From contig JAJEEO010000010.1 in the NCBI GenBank assembly GCA_022820925.1, positions 1 to 64,000 of the forward strand: a stretch of DNA of 64,000 nucleotides, written 5' to 3'. Position 1 is the first letter of the stretch; the number at the start of each line of letters is the position of its first letter. This stretch comes from Acidimicrobiia bacterium. GTDB taxonomy: Bacteria > Actinomycetota > Acidimicrobiia > Acidimicrobiales > Poriferisodalaceae. Both the position numbers and the translations under genes were made by a program. This document shows, one piece after another, positions 55,161-64,000 of this stretch. The notes under the pieces are model-generated. The model ran no database searches. It saw only the letters and a list, made by a program, of their open reading frames with translations, and had not been told where the DNA came from.

Positions 55161-56834
55161 GTGTCGACCGAATCCGATCGAGCGCCGGCCAGCTTGCTCA
55201 GTGCCGCCGGTCAGCGCCTGGTTCGCATCATCGGGCGCATGCCGTTGGCGAGCGCCCCGAACTTGGCGGCGATCCTCACCGACGATGTGCGCCTGGTGCG
55301 GGCCCGGCTGGGTTCGCTGCGGCACGCCGGCTGGATCGAACCCATGAACGTCGGCATGACCGAGCCGCGCCAGCAGCGCTGGTTCGTCACGAGCCAGGCC
55401 GCCCGCGCTCTCTACGCCCACGATGGCGTGCCAGCAGCCGCCGGTGACGACGTACCGCCGTCCCCCTTCCCGGGCCGACTGCCTGCCGACGCGGCCCCCT
55501 CGGGCGTTCGCGAGTACCTGCCGTGGACGGCCACCTCGCGCGGCGTGCGTACCTGCGTGCGGCGACTGGCTTCGCTGGAGCTGCTCTACCGGCTGGTGCC
55601 AGGGTTGCTGCATTCGGGCTGGCTGCACATGCCCGACAGCGACACTGCCGGCCGTGTCGATGTCGGCATGACCGACTTTCGCCTGTTGCGCTACGGCGGC
55701 TGGTTTCACGCCGTAGCGCACTACGGCGAGCAGTGCTGGGTGACGTTCACCTACGTCGGCCTGCACGCCACCGAGCGGGCGTTGCGGCGCAAGCGAGCCC
55801 ATCGCTTCTGGGGCCTCGACGCCTACGCGAGCGAGCACGATGCGCACGAGCGGGCTGTCGACCGTGTCTTCTACGGCGATCCCGCATACGAAGCCACGCC
55901 ATCCGCGCAGGTGATCCTGGCTGCGGACGCGTGGGCGGCTCACCTGGCCGCGCGGGAGTTCGCCCGCGGTCCCCGTCCGCTGATCTGCACGCCCGACGGG
56001 CTTTGGGGCGATCCGGTCGAATTGCGGCCTTCGGGTGACCGGGTGGGTGACCCGATCATGCCAATGGAAGTGGGGCAGGCAGAACGACTGACGCGCTGGC
56101 GGCGCAGCAATGCCGACACGGTGGCCATCACCGATTCCCTCGCCTACGCAGCGTTCATGGCCGTCGCACAGTTCCCGGCCATGCGAGCCGGCGAGCTCGG
56201 CCGCCTGTTGAGCACTGCACCGCGACTGATCGATGCGGAACTCGCCAGACTCGTCGAGGTCGGACTCATCGACCGTTTCGACGACCGCTGCTATCTCACC
56301 GAGCGGGGCCTGCAGCGGGCAGCCAATGCGAGTCGGCTGCTGGCGTCTGCGCTCATCCGGCGGCACGGTGCGTACCTGCTGCCCGCTTTCGTGCACAGGC
56401 AGCGCCACCACGACAGCGGCATCAATCAACTGGTCCTGCAGTTCGCCTCCGAGGGCGCTTCAGCGTTCGTGGGCTGGAGGGGGGAGATCAACGTGCCCGG
56501 CGTCACCCAGATCAGGCCCGACCTCGTCGTGCTGGTCTCCGACGGGCCGCTCGGCAGCGGCGCCCACTGCCTCGAGTACGAGCGCAGCGCCACCACACCT
56601 TCCGAGGTCATCGAGAAAATCCGGACGTACCGCAAGTGCGCCGCCGTCGGACGTCACGTGACCTTGCTGATGGTCTGCGAAACCGAGCAAGCCGCCGAGA
56701 GATTCGCCGAATTCGACACGCTGGTGCCGCTGCTGGTCACGCACATGGCGGCCGCCGAGGCAGGCCGACTGACGGGCGACGACACCGTCTGGCGCAAACG
56801 CGACTGCGCTGCCGTGTCGCTGCACTGCGTGTGA
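55161..56834 (+). CDS. Replication-Relaxation-like protein (winged helices plus nuclease-like domain)
   Basis: 557 residues from GTG. An N-terminal winged helix (residues ~15-90: RLVRIIGRMPLASAPNLAAIL, ending WFVTSQAARALY) is followed by a middle domain, a second winged helix (~345-400: AQFPAMRAGELGRLLSTAP), and a C-terminal alpha/beta part with IRPDLVVLVSDG, then CLEYERSATTPSEVIEKIRTYR. The D...ExE...K..Y pattern resembles PF13814 (Replic_Relax) and PD-(D/E)xK nucleases. PF13814 proteins are common on plasmids and integrative elements of Actinobacteria. No other mobile genes are seen here. It is convergent with lhgO. Confidence 0.7.
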   Translation: MSTESDRAPASLLSAAGQRLVRIIGRMPLASAPNLAAILTDDVRLVRARLGSLRHAGWIEPMNVGMTEPRQQRWFVTSQAARALYAHDGVPAAAGDDVPPSPFPGRLPADAAPSGVREYLPWTATSRGVRTCVRRLASLELLYRLVPGLLHSGWLHMPDSDTAGRVDVGMTDFRLLRYGGWFHAVAHYGEQCWVTFTYVGLHATERALRRKRAHRFWGLDAYASEHDAHERAVDRVFYGDPAYEATPSAQVILAADAWAAHLAAREFARGPRPLICTPDGLWGDPVELRPSGDRVGDPIMPMEVGQAERLTRWRRSNADTVAITDSLAYAAFMAVAQFPAMRAGELGRLLSTAPRLIDAELARLVEVGLIDRFDDRCYLTERGLQRAANASRLLASALIRRHGAYLLPAFVHRQRHHDSGINQLVLQFASEGASAFVGWRGEINVPGVTQIRPDLVVLVSDGPLGSGAHCLEYERSATTPSEVIEKIRTYRKCAAVGRHVTLLMVCETEQAAERFAEFDTLVPLLVTHMAAAEAGRLTGDDTVWRKRDCAAVSLHCV

Positions 56835-56852
56835 AGGCTGGGGCGGCGAGTC

Positions 56853-58064
56853 TCAGCCGTCGATCCGATCGACGATCATCTTGGCGATCTCCAGGCTCGA
56901 GGTGGCCGCGGGGCTCGGGGCGTTCAGCACATGGGTGCTGCGGTCGGCGACGGTGACGGCGAAGTCGTCCTCGAGCTCGCCGGCGGGATCCATGGCCTGC
57001 GCCCGCACGCCGGCGGGTGAGCGCACGAGATCGTCGGCTGCGATGTCGGGCACCAGCCGCTGCAGCGCCCGGGTGAACGCAGCCTTGCTCAGCGAGCGCC
57101 ACACCTCACCGGCTCCGGTGCGCCAGTAGCGCCGGGCGAGTCGCCACAGGCCGCGGTTGGTGATGTGCTCACGCAACTGTGCCCTGCTGATGTCGCCCCA
57201 GCCGTAGCCCTCGCGGGCCAGTGCGAGCACGGCGTTGGGGCCGGCGTGGATCGTGCCGTCGATCATCCGGGTGAGGTGCACCCCGAGGAACGGGAAGCTG
57301 GGATCGGGCACCGGGTAGATCAGGTTGTTGACGAGATGGGACCGCTCGGGCACCAACTCGTAGTACTCGCCGCGGAACGGGACGATCCGGTAACCGTCCG
57401 CGGCACCAGCGAGCTCTGCCACCTGATCGCATCGCAGCCCCGCACAGTTCACGAGCCGTGTCGCTTCCAAGTCGCCGGAGGTGGTGGTGATACGCACACA
57501 GTCCGCTTGGGCAGCGAGCCCGACAACTGCCGTGTCCGTCCTCAGTTCGCCGCCGGCGATCTCGATCTCGTCGAAGAGCGCCCGGCACACCGCGCTGTAG
57601 TCGACGATCCCGGTGCTGGGGATGAACAGCGCCTGCACACCGGCGCAATATGGCTCGAGCTCAGCGAGGCGGCGGGCATCGATCAGCTCCGCGGCCACGC
57701 CGTTGCTCGCCGCACGCCCTGCCAGCGCCGCCAGCCGCTCCTGCTCGGAGCTGTCCACGGCCACGATGACCTTGCCGCACACCTCGTGCGTTATGCCCCG
57801 TTGCCGGCAGAACTCGACCATCGAGCTGCGCCCGGCGACCGCCAGCGAGGCCTTGGCCGACCCTGGCCGGTAGTACACGCCTGAGTGCAGCACGCCGGAG
57901 TTGTGGCCGGTCTGGTGCAGCGCCGGCCGTTCCTCGGCCTCGCAGATCACCACCCGGTGGCCCGGATGGTCTGCCAGATACCTGTGCGCTGTGGCCAAAC
58001 CGATGATGCCCGCCCCGACGACGGCGAGGTCGGCGCGGGCCGACGAAGTCGAAGCGCTGGTCAC
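56853..58064 (-). CDS. lhgO: L-2-hydroxyglutarate oxidase
   Basis: 403 residues from GTG 58064, seven bases after a TAGCTT box; the frame is open far upstream, but that part overlaps glpX in antisense. FAD-binding N-terminus LAVVGAGIIGLATAHRYL, then ALHQTGHNSGVLHSGVYYRPGSAKA, GIVDYSAVCRAL, VNCAGLRCDQVA, GEYYELVP and FLGVHLTRMIDG, all characteristic of LhgO (YgaF). It oxidises L-2-hydroxyglutarate to 2-oxoglutarate and passes electrons to a quinone. It is divergent from glpX. Confidence 0.92.
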   Translation of the reverse strand: MTSASTSSARADLAVVGAGIIGLATAHRYLADHPGHRVVICEAEERPALHQTGHNSGVLHSGVYYRPGSAKASLAVAGRSSMVEFCRQRGITHEVCGKVIVAVDSSEQERLAALAGRAASNGVAAELIDARRLAELEPYCAGVQALFIPSTGIVDYSAVCRALFDEIEIAGGELRTDTAVVGLAAQADCVRITTTSGDLEATRLVNCAGLRCDQVAELAGAADGYRIVPFRGEYYELVPERSHLVNNLIYPVPDPSFPFLGVHLTRMIDGTIHAGPNAVLALAREGYGWGDISRAQLREHITNRGLWRLARRYWRTGAGEVWRSLSKAAFTRALQRLVPDIAADDLVRSPAGVRAQAMDPAGELEDDFAVTVADRSTHVLNAPSPAATSSLEIAKMIVDRIDG

Positions 58065-58071
58065 CGGGGCG

Positions 58072-58077
58072 AAGCTA
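58072..58077 (-). promoter_or_regulatory. -10 box for leaderless lhgO
   Basis: TAGCTT on the minus strand, seven bases before the GTG at 58064; no Shine-Dalgarno. Confidence 0.45.
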
Positions 58078-58195
58078 TCGCCAGAGGCTGGGCACAGGCC
58101 CGAGCGGCCCGTGAGGCCGATCTCGTGAAGATGGGGAACCCGAGCGGAGAGGTACAGGAGGCTGAATCGGAAGGCTTGTCTCTCCGCGCATCCTC

Positions 58196-58201
58196 TAGGG
58201 T
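58196..58201 (+). promoter_or_regulatory. -10 box for glpX
   Basis: TAGGGT (fits TANNNT), eight bases before the ATG at 58210; no convincing Shine-Dalgarno. Confidence 0.45.
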
Positions 58202-58209
58202 CGGCGGCA

Positions 58210-59247
58210 ATGAATGGCAAACGCAGATCCTTCGGCGACCGAGGCCGCGACGATCCGGATCTCTCCCGGCAGGCTCCCGACCGCAACCTGGCGCTCGAAT
58301 TGGTGCGCACGACCGAGGCAGCGGCAATGGCGGCCTCACGCTGGATGGGCCGTGGCGACAAAGACGGCGCTGACGGTGCCGCTGTGGACGCCATGCGGGT
58401 CGTGCTCTCGACAGTGCCGATGGACGGCATCGTCGTGATCGGCGAAGGCGAGAAGGACGAAGCGCCGATGCTGTTCAATGGCGAGCTGATCGGTGACGGC
58501 ACCGGAGCCCTGACCGATGTCGCGGTAGACCCGATCGACGGCACCACGCTGACGTCGCTCGGCAGGGGCAACGCCATCGCGGTGATCGCCGTCTCGCCGC
58601 GCGGCACCATGCTGGATCCCGGACCGTGCGTCTACATGGAGAAGATCGCCGTCGGTCCCGACGCCAAGGGCGTGGTGGACTTGAACCGGTCGCCCGCAGA
58701 GAACCTGCGAGCCATCGCAGAGGCGACCGGTCAGGGCCTGCGCGACCTCACCGCGGTAGTTCTCGACCGCGACCGTCACGCGGAGCTGATCGGGGAGATC
58801 CGCGAGACCGGCGCTCGCATCAGGCTCATTCCCGACGGAGACGTGGCCGGTGCCATCTCCGCGGCCGCCAGCGACTCGACCGACGTGCTGTTCGGCATCG
58901 GCGGCACGCCCGAGGGCATCATCTCAGCAGCGGCGCTGAAGTGCCTCGGCGGCGAGCTGCAGGGTCGGCTGTGGCCCCGCAACGACCACGAGCGTCAGGC
59001 AGCGGCAGCCGCTGGCTACGACCTCGACCAGGTGCTGCACATCGACGATCTCGTCCAGTCTGACGACGTCTTCTTCGCTGCCACCGGCATCACCGACGGC
59101 GAGCTGCTGAACGGCGTGAAGTTCTCAGCGCACCGCGCCACCACCGACTCACTCGTGATGCGCTCCCGCAGCGGCACCGTGCGTCACATCAAGGCCACCC
59201 ACGACATCGACAAGCTCAGCGCCTACGCCGCAGTGGACTTCACCTGA
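58210..59247 (+). CDS. glpX: Fructose-1,6-bisphosphatase class II
   Basis: 345 residues. GlpX features: [41 protein letters not shown], the metal/phosphate site [31 protein letters not shown] and [15 protein letters not shown]. It removes the 1-phosphate of fructose-1,6-bisphosphate in gluconeogenesis; class II is the main FBPase in Actinobacteria. hisI follows after only three bases, so the two are co-transcribed. Confidence 0.95.
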   Translation: MNGKRRSFGDRGRDDPDLSRQAPDRNLALELVRTTEAAAMAASRWMGRGDKDGADGAAVDAMRVVLSTVPMDGIVVIGEGEKDEAPMLFNGELIGDGTGALTDVAVDPIDGTTLTSLGRGNAIAVIAVSPRGTMLDPGPCVYMEKIAVGPDAKGVVDLNRSPAENLRAIAEATGQGLRDLTAVVLDRDRHAELIGEIRETGARIRLIPDGDVAGAISAAASDSTDVLFGIGGTPEGIISAAALKCLGGELQGRLWPRNDHERQAAAAAGYDLDQVLHIDDLVQSDDVFFAATGITDGELLNGVKFSAHRATTDSLVMRSRSGTVRHIKATHDIDKLSAYAAVDFT

Positions 59248-59250
59248 GCC

Positions 59251-59688
59251 ATGCCAGCCTCCGCGAATGCTCCCGCGCCCGATGATCTCGAAGAAGGCAC
59301 AGTCGCGCTCATCGACTTCGGCAAGGTGGCCCAGATCGGACGTGACGGCCACCAGGTCGTGCCGGTCGTGCTGCAGGACGCCGACAGCGGCGACGTGCTG
59401 TTCATCGGCTACGCCAACGAAGAGGCGCTGCGGCTCACGTTCGAGCGACGCAGCGCAGTGCTGTATTCCACGTCGCGCAACGAGATCTGGCATAAAGGCG
59501 CCACCTCAGGCGACACGCTGTCGCTCGTCGAGGTGCGAGTGAACTGCGAGCAGAACTCGCTGCTGTACCGGGTGCGGCGCGATGGCGGCGGTGCCTGCCA
59601 TACCCGTGACGCGACCGGCAACTCCCGCCCCGGCTGCTACTACCGCGCCGTCGACAGCCTGACCGAGCTGCGCCACCTACGAGGCTGA
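59251..59688 (+). CDS. hisI: Phosphoribosyl-AMP cyclohydrolase, variant metal motif
   Basis: 145 residues. Conserved: VLFIGYANEEALRLTFER, WHKGATSGDTLSLVEV, and the zinc-ligand Cys residues in NCEQN, GACHTRD and GCYYR. The canonical DCDxD magnesium motif is here NCEQN, so two of the three Asp ligands are Asn and the middle one is Glu. I recall this form in a minority subgroup of HisI, so it is probably active. It opens the purine ring of phosphoribosyl-AMP in histidine synthesis. No other his gene is in the window. Confidence 0.88.
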   Translation: MPASANAPAPDDLEEGTVALIDFGKVAQIGRDGHQVVPVVLQDADSGDVLFIGYANEEALRLTFERRSAVLYSTSRNEIWHKGATSGDTLSLVEVRVNCEQNSLLYRVRRDGGGACHTRDATGNSRPGCYYRAVDSLTELRHLRG

Positions 59689-59695
59689 GCCGAAC

Positions 59696-59717
59696 GGCGA
59701 AGCCGTGGCCCGAGCGG
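59696..59717 (+). repeat. Dispersed 22-bp repeat, copy 3
   Basis: Identical to 10568-10589 and 41495-41516; between the convergent ends of hisI and amt. With the flanking bases, ACGGC-GAA-GCCGT (59694-59706) can form a small hairpin. Confidence 0.8.
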
Positions 59718-59734
59718 CGACCGGACCGGGGCCG

Positions 59735-61006
59735 CTATTCGTCGAAGTTCTCGGGCATCAGCACGAACTCGGGGTATGCCTCGATGCCGAGCTCGCCCGA
59801 GTCCTGCCCGAGCTGCTCCACCGTCTTGGAGACTCGCAGACCCAGCACGAGGTCCAGAACCTTCCAGACGATGAACGATGCGATGAACACGAAGGCGCCG
59901 ACTGAGACGATGCCGAGCAGCTGAATGTGGAGCTGCGCGCCCGCCGCGATCGCGGTTGCCAGCGTTCCCCAGATGCCGCAGACGAGGTGCGCCGGGATGG
60001 CGCCGACCACGTCGTCCACCTTGATCAGCTCGAGACCCTTGATGGCGGCGGTGCAGATCACACCGCCGATGGCGCCGATGATGATCGCCCACCAGTGCTC
60101 GGTGATATCGGGCCCCGCAGTGATCGACACCAGGCCGCCGAGAGCGCCGTTGAGTCCCGCGAACAGATCGATGCGGCCGAGCAGCGAGCGGGAGACCGCC
60201 AGGGCTGCGACCACTCCGGCTGCTGCGGCCAGGTTGGTGTTCACCAGTACGTTGCTCATCGCCACGGCGTCGAACACGCTGCCCAGCGCGAGCTGCGAAC
60301 CGCCGTTGAAACCGAACCAGCCGAGCCACAGGATGAAGACGCCCAGCGTCACGATCAGCACGTTCGACGGCGGCGTGGGTCTCACCGAACCGTCTTTGCG
60401 GAACTTGCCGAGCCTCGGTCCTACCACCAGCACACCGGCCAGGGCCGCCCAGCCGCCGGTGCTGTGCACGATCGTCGAGCCTGCGAAGTCCTGGAAGCCC
60501 TGCTGTGCCAGCCAGCCGCCGCCCCAGGTCCACGCCCCCACGATCGGGTAGATGATGGCGGTCAGGATCAGCGTGAATGCGAAGAACGACCACATCTTGA
60601 TGCGTTCGGCGATTGCTCCAGAGACCACCGAAGCCGCAGTCGCCACGAACACCATCTGGAAGAACCAGTCCGACATCACCGAGTAGCCGTTTGCGGCAAC
60701 TGCTGCCTCGGCAGCGGCATCGCCGTCCAGCAAGGCCAGTTCGTCGCCGCTCGGCCCGTACAGGAACGTGAACGAGCCCCACAGATCGCCGACGTCGACG
60801 TACATGAGGTTGTAGCCGAGGAAATAGAACGCGAGACCGGCGATCGAGTAGATGCCGATGTTCTTCAGGCAGATCATCGACGCGTTCTTGGTGCGTACGG
60901 CGCCGGCTTCGAGCATGGTGAAGCCGGCAGCCATCCACATGATCAGCGCTCCCCAGACGAGGAACATGAACGTGTTGAGGATGAACTGGCCCGAGGGCTC
61001 GATCAT
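59735..61006 (-). CDS. amt: Ammonium transporter
   Basis: 423 residues, eleven membrane segments. Amt signatures: FMLEAGAVRTKN-like TMLEAGAVRTKNASMICLKN, DFAGSTIVHSTGGWAALAG (first pore His) and IPAHLVCGIWGTLATAI (second pore His), WLGWFGFNGGS, and NTNLAAAAG. AAAGGA is seven bases before the ATG. No glnK/glnB follows, as is usual for amt; the next gene is the convergent hisI. It takes up ammonium for glutamine synthesis. Confidence 0.95.
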   Translation of the reverse strand: MIEPSGQFILNTFMFLVWGALIMWMAAGFTMLEAGAVRTKNASMICLKNIGIYSIAGLAFYFLGYNLMYVDVGDLWGSFTFLYGPSGDELALLDGDAAAEAAVAANGYSVMSDWFFQMVFVATAASVVSGAIAERIKMWSFFAFTLILTAIIYPIVGAWTWGGGWLAQQGFQDFAGSTIVHSTGGWAALAGVLVVGPRLGKFRKDGSVRPTPPSNVLIVTLGVFILWLGWFGFNGGSQLALGSVFDAVAMSNVLVNTNLAAAAGVVAALAVSRSLLGRIDLFAGLNGALGGLVSITAGPDITEHWWAIIIGAIGGVICTAAIKGLELIKVDDVVGAIPAHLVCGIWGTLATAIAAGAQLHIQLLGIVSVGAFVFIASFIVWKVLDLVLGLRVSKTVEQLGQDSGELGIEAYPEFVLMPENFDE

Positions 61007-61144
61007 GAGAGGTCCTTTCCGGGCTGCGACAGGACGCTCACATGATTGCAGGCACTACACCGTCGCCACGACATTCGCGGGCCGAACGGCCAGGCCGCGA
61101 TCAGCGGCTACGCGTAGCGACTCAGGGAGAAACGGCGACCGCGC

Positions 61145-61528
61145 TCAGGCGGCGCCGGCAACTGCGATGCGCGTCTCGGCCCAGGCCACGGCTGCCTTGG
61201 CGTCGTCATCGTCGTCGTCGGCCGCGAGTGCGGCTCGGGCAGCTTCGAGGTCGGCCTGCGCAGCAGCGACATCGATCTCGTCGGCCGCGTACGCCGCGTC
61301 GCTGAGGATCGTCACGACGTTGTTGCTGACTTCCACGAAGCCGCGGTTGAGCGCCAGCGTCACGATGCCGTCGGACGCCCAGAGCTGGGTCTGCCCGATG
61401 TCGAGTGCGCCGATGAAGGCTGCGTGGTGATCCAGGAAGGCAATGTCGCCGTCCACCGTGCGCGTCACCACCTGGCTGCACTCGCCGCTGAACAGCACCG
61501 CTTCGGGTGAGACAAGTTCAACCTGCAT
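61145..61528 (-). CDS. atpC: ATP synthase F1 epsilon subunit
   Basis: 127 residues from ATG 61528. The N-terminal beta-sandwich matches the family (MQVELVSPEAVLFSGECSQV, GDIAFLDHHAAFIGALDIG, FVEVSNNVVTILSDAA). The C-terminal helices carry a run of Asp residues (AADDDDDDAKAA), an unusually acidic link. It couples rotation to the c ring and can inhibit hydrolysis. It is 37 bases after atpD. Confidence 0.93.
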   Translation of the reverse strand: MQVELVSPEAVLFSGECSQVVTRTVDGDIAFLDHHAAFIGALDIGQTQLWASDGIVTLALNRGFVEVSNNVVTILSDAAYAADEIDVAAAQADLEAARAALAADDDDDDAKAAVAWAETRIAVAGAA

Positions 61529-61565
61529 AGGCCTCGACCTGCATCCGTCTCTTGGGTGTCGGCCC

Positions 61566-63062
<1,497 letters not shown>

Positions 63063-64000
63063 TTACTCGCGTGCACGGAACAAGTCCGCGGTACGGGCTT
63101 CGATGGTGTCCGAGAGCAGGTCGACCTCGCCGCCGGTCTGCGCAAGCGCCTCGGCGCCGCCGACGATCTCCATGATCTCGGTGGTGATGGCGTCCTGACG
63201 AGCGCGGTTCATGATGCGGGTCAGGTTGATCTTGAGTTCCTCGGCATTGTCGGTGGCCGCCTTCATGGCGCGCTGGCGCGCTGCATGCTCGGACGCCGAG
63301 GCTTCGAGCAGTGCCGAGTAGAGGCGGGCTTCGGCGTAGCGCGGCAGCAGCCGTTCGAGGATGACGGCGGGTTCGGGTTCGAACTCGTACCCGCCCTCGG
63401 GGCCGCCCCCCGAGTCCTCGGCGCCGTCTGCCTCGTCGAAGTCGCCCACCTCGAGCGGCATGAACGGCACGATCGCCACCGACTGATTGCCCATGGAGTG
63501 GAACTGGGTGTAGGCCAGCATCACCCGCTGGCAGCCGTTCTCGAACAGCTCGGTTGCCGCCGCAGCTACCTGCTGGGCGTCGGCGTAGCTGGGCTGGTCG
63601 CTGAAGCCTTCGAAGCCCGCTGCGATGCGGTAGTTGCGGAAGCGGAAGTACCCGAGCGCTTTGCGCCCCGACAGCACCAGCTCGTAGTCACGGCCCTCCG
63701 CTGCGTCGGCAGCGATGGCCCGCTCGGTGGCCCGCAGGACATTGTTGTTGTACCCGCCGCACAGCCCGCGGTCTGCCGCGATGGCCACGTAGGCGACCTT
63801 GGTCACCTCGGCCGGCTCGCGCAGCAGCGGGTGGTCGGCTTCGCCGCCGGCGGACGCCAGGTTGGCGATGACGGCGGTCACCTTGTCGCTGTAGGGCCGG
63901 GCGGCACGCACCCGGGCCTGGGCCCGGACGATGCGTGATGCGGCGATCAGCTCCATGGCGCGCGTGATCTTCTTGGTGGCGTCGATCGACCTGATGCGAC
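63063..64000 (-). CDS. atpG: ATP synthase F1 gamma subunit (5' end outside window)
   Basis: About 312 residues are visible; the frame is open to the window edge, with RIRSIDATKKITRAMELIAASRIVRAQ, which lies near residues 10-35 of a normal gamma subunit, so only the first few residues are missing. RGLCGGYNNN and the C-terminal EELKINLTRIMNRARQDAITTEIMEIVGGAEAL are conserved. An acidic Gly/Glu insert (~25 residues, EADGAEDSGGGPEGG) lies in the middle, similar in place to the actinobacterial gamma insertion. It is the rotating shaft of the enzyme. Confidence 0.95.
   Translation of the reverse strand, partial: RIRSIDATKKITRAMELIAASRIVRAQARVRAARPYSDKVTAVIANLASAGGEADHPLLREPAEVTKVAYVAIAADRGLCGGYNNNVLRATERAIAADAAEGRDYELVLSGRKALGYFRFRNYRIAAGFEGFSDQPSYADAQQVAAAATELFENGCQRVMLAYTQFHSMGNQSVAIVPFMPLEVGDFDEADGAEDSGGGPEGGYEFEPEPAVILERLLPRYAEARLYSALLEASASEHAARQRAMKAATDNAEELKINLTRIMNRARQDAITTEIMEIVGGAEALAQTGGEVDLLSDTIEARTADLFRARE

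Noticed and set aside
61207..61240. GAC/GTC trinucleotide run in atpC as a functional repeat
   Set aside because: It simply encodes a run of Asp residues in the linker of the epsilon subunit; the frame is intact.

Overview
This window comes from a high-GC Gram-positive bacterium, most likely an Actinomycetota of the Acidimicrobiia type; the class is an inference. The evidence is high GC throughout, frequent GTG starts, many genes with an Actinobacteria-like -10 box 6-8 bases before the start codon and no Shine-Dalgarno, a MurA with Asp at the usual catalytic Cys position, a LeuB of the short mycobacterial type, and glutaminyl-tRNA made through GatCAB. Nearly all of it is ordinary chromosome. 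There is no insertion sequence, prophage or CRISPR array.

Layout. 1-7493: a branched-chain/amide ABC importer (livG-livF-livH2-livM2-livH1-livM1-binding lipoprotein, minus strand) with two LivH/LivM pairs but one ATPase pair. 7722-10479: tRNA-Gln(CTG), gltX and two small genes. 10596-16019: cimA-leuB (minus) and, divergently, greA-leuC-leuD. 16176-24533: a peptide ABC importer dppABCDF, a coupled amidohydrolase and a CobW GTPase. 24534-25058: a non-coding accessory spot with 23-bp tandem repeats and a gene remnant. 25059-30251: a second amidohydrolase, a small basic protein and a serine cluster (short serA, aminotransferase, serC). 30336-35261: RDD protein, YqgE-like protein and ilvC-ilvN-ilvB behind an apparent leader-peptide attenuator. 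35364-44957: sugar-dehydrogenase-like lipoprotein, MATE pump, gatC-gatA-gatB, membrane protein and ligA. 45003-50351: mnmA with cysteine desulfurase, an OxyR-type regulator and an unusual SRPBCC-kinase fusion. 50394-59688: meaB, murA, an MFS protein with an N-terminal extension, a hydrolase, a Replication-Relaxation-like protein, lhgO, glpX and hisI. 59735-64000: amt and atpC-atpD-atpG.

How it fits together. Much of the window supports branched-chain amino acid supply: uptake by Liv, the pyruvate route to isoleucine through citramalate (CimA, then LeuCD and LeuB), leucine (LeuBCD) and the shared IlvBNC enzymes. Peptide and amide scavenging (Dpp plus amidohydrolases), ammonium uptake (Amt) and serine synthesis point to an organism that balances import with synthesis of amino acids. 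GltX, tRNA-Gln and GatCAB form an indirect Gln-tRNA route; MnmA with its sulfur-donating desulfurase modifies tRNA-Gln, tRNA-Glu and tRNA-Lys.

The most interesting points are the ilvB leader peptide with attenuator hairpins, the recurring leaderless-promoter geometry, the 23-bp repeat clusters beside a truncated ATPase-like remnant, the paired cysteine-bearing inserts in LivH2 and LivM2, the SRPBCC-kinase fusion, and small sequence duplications inside ilvB/ilvN and mnmA.
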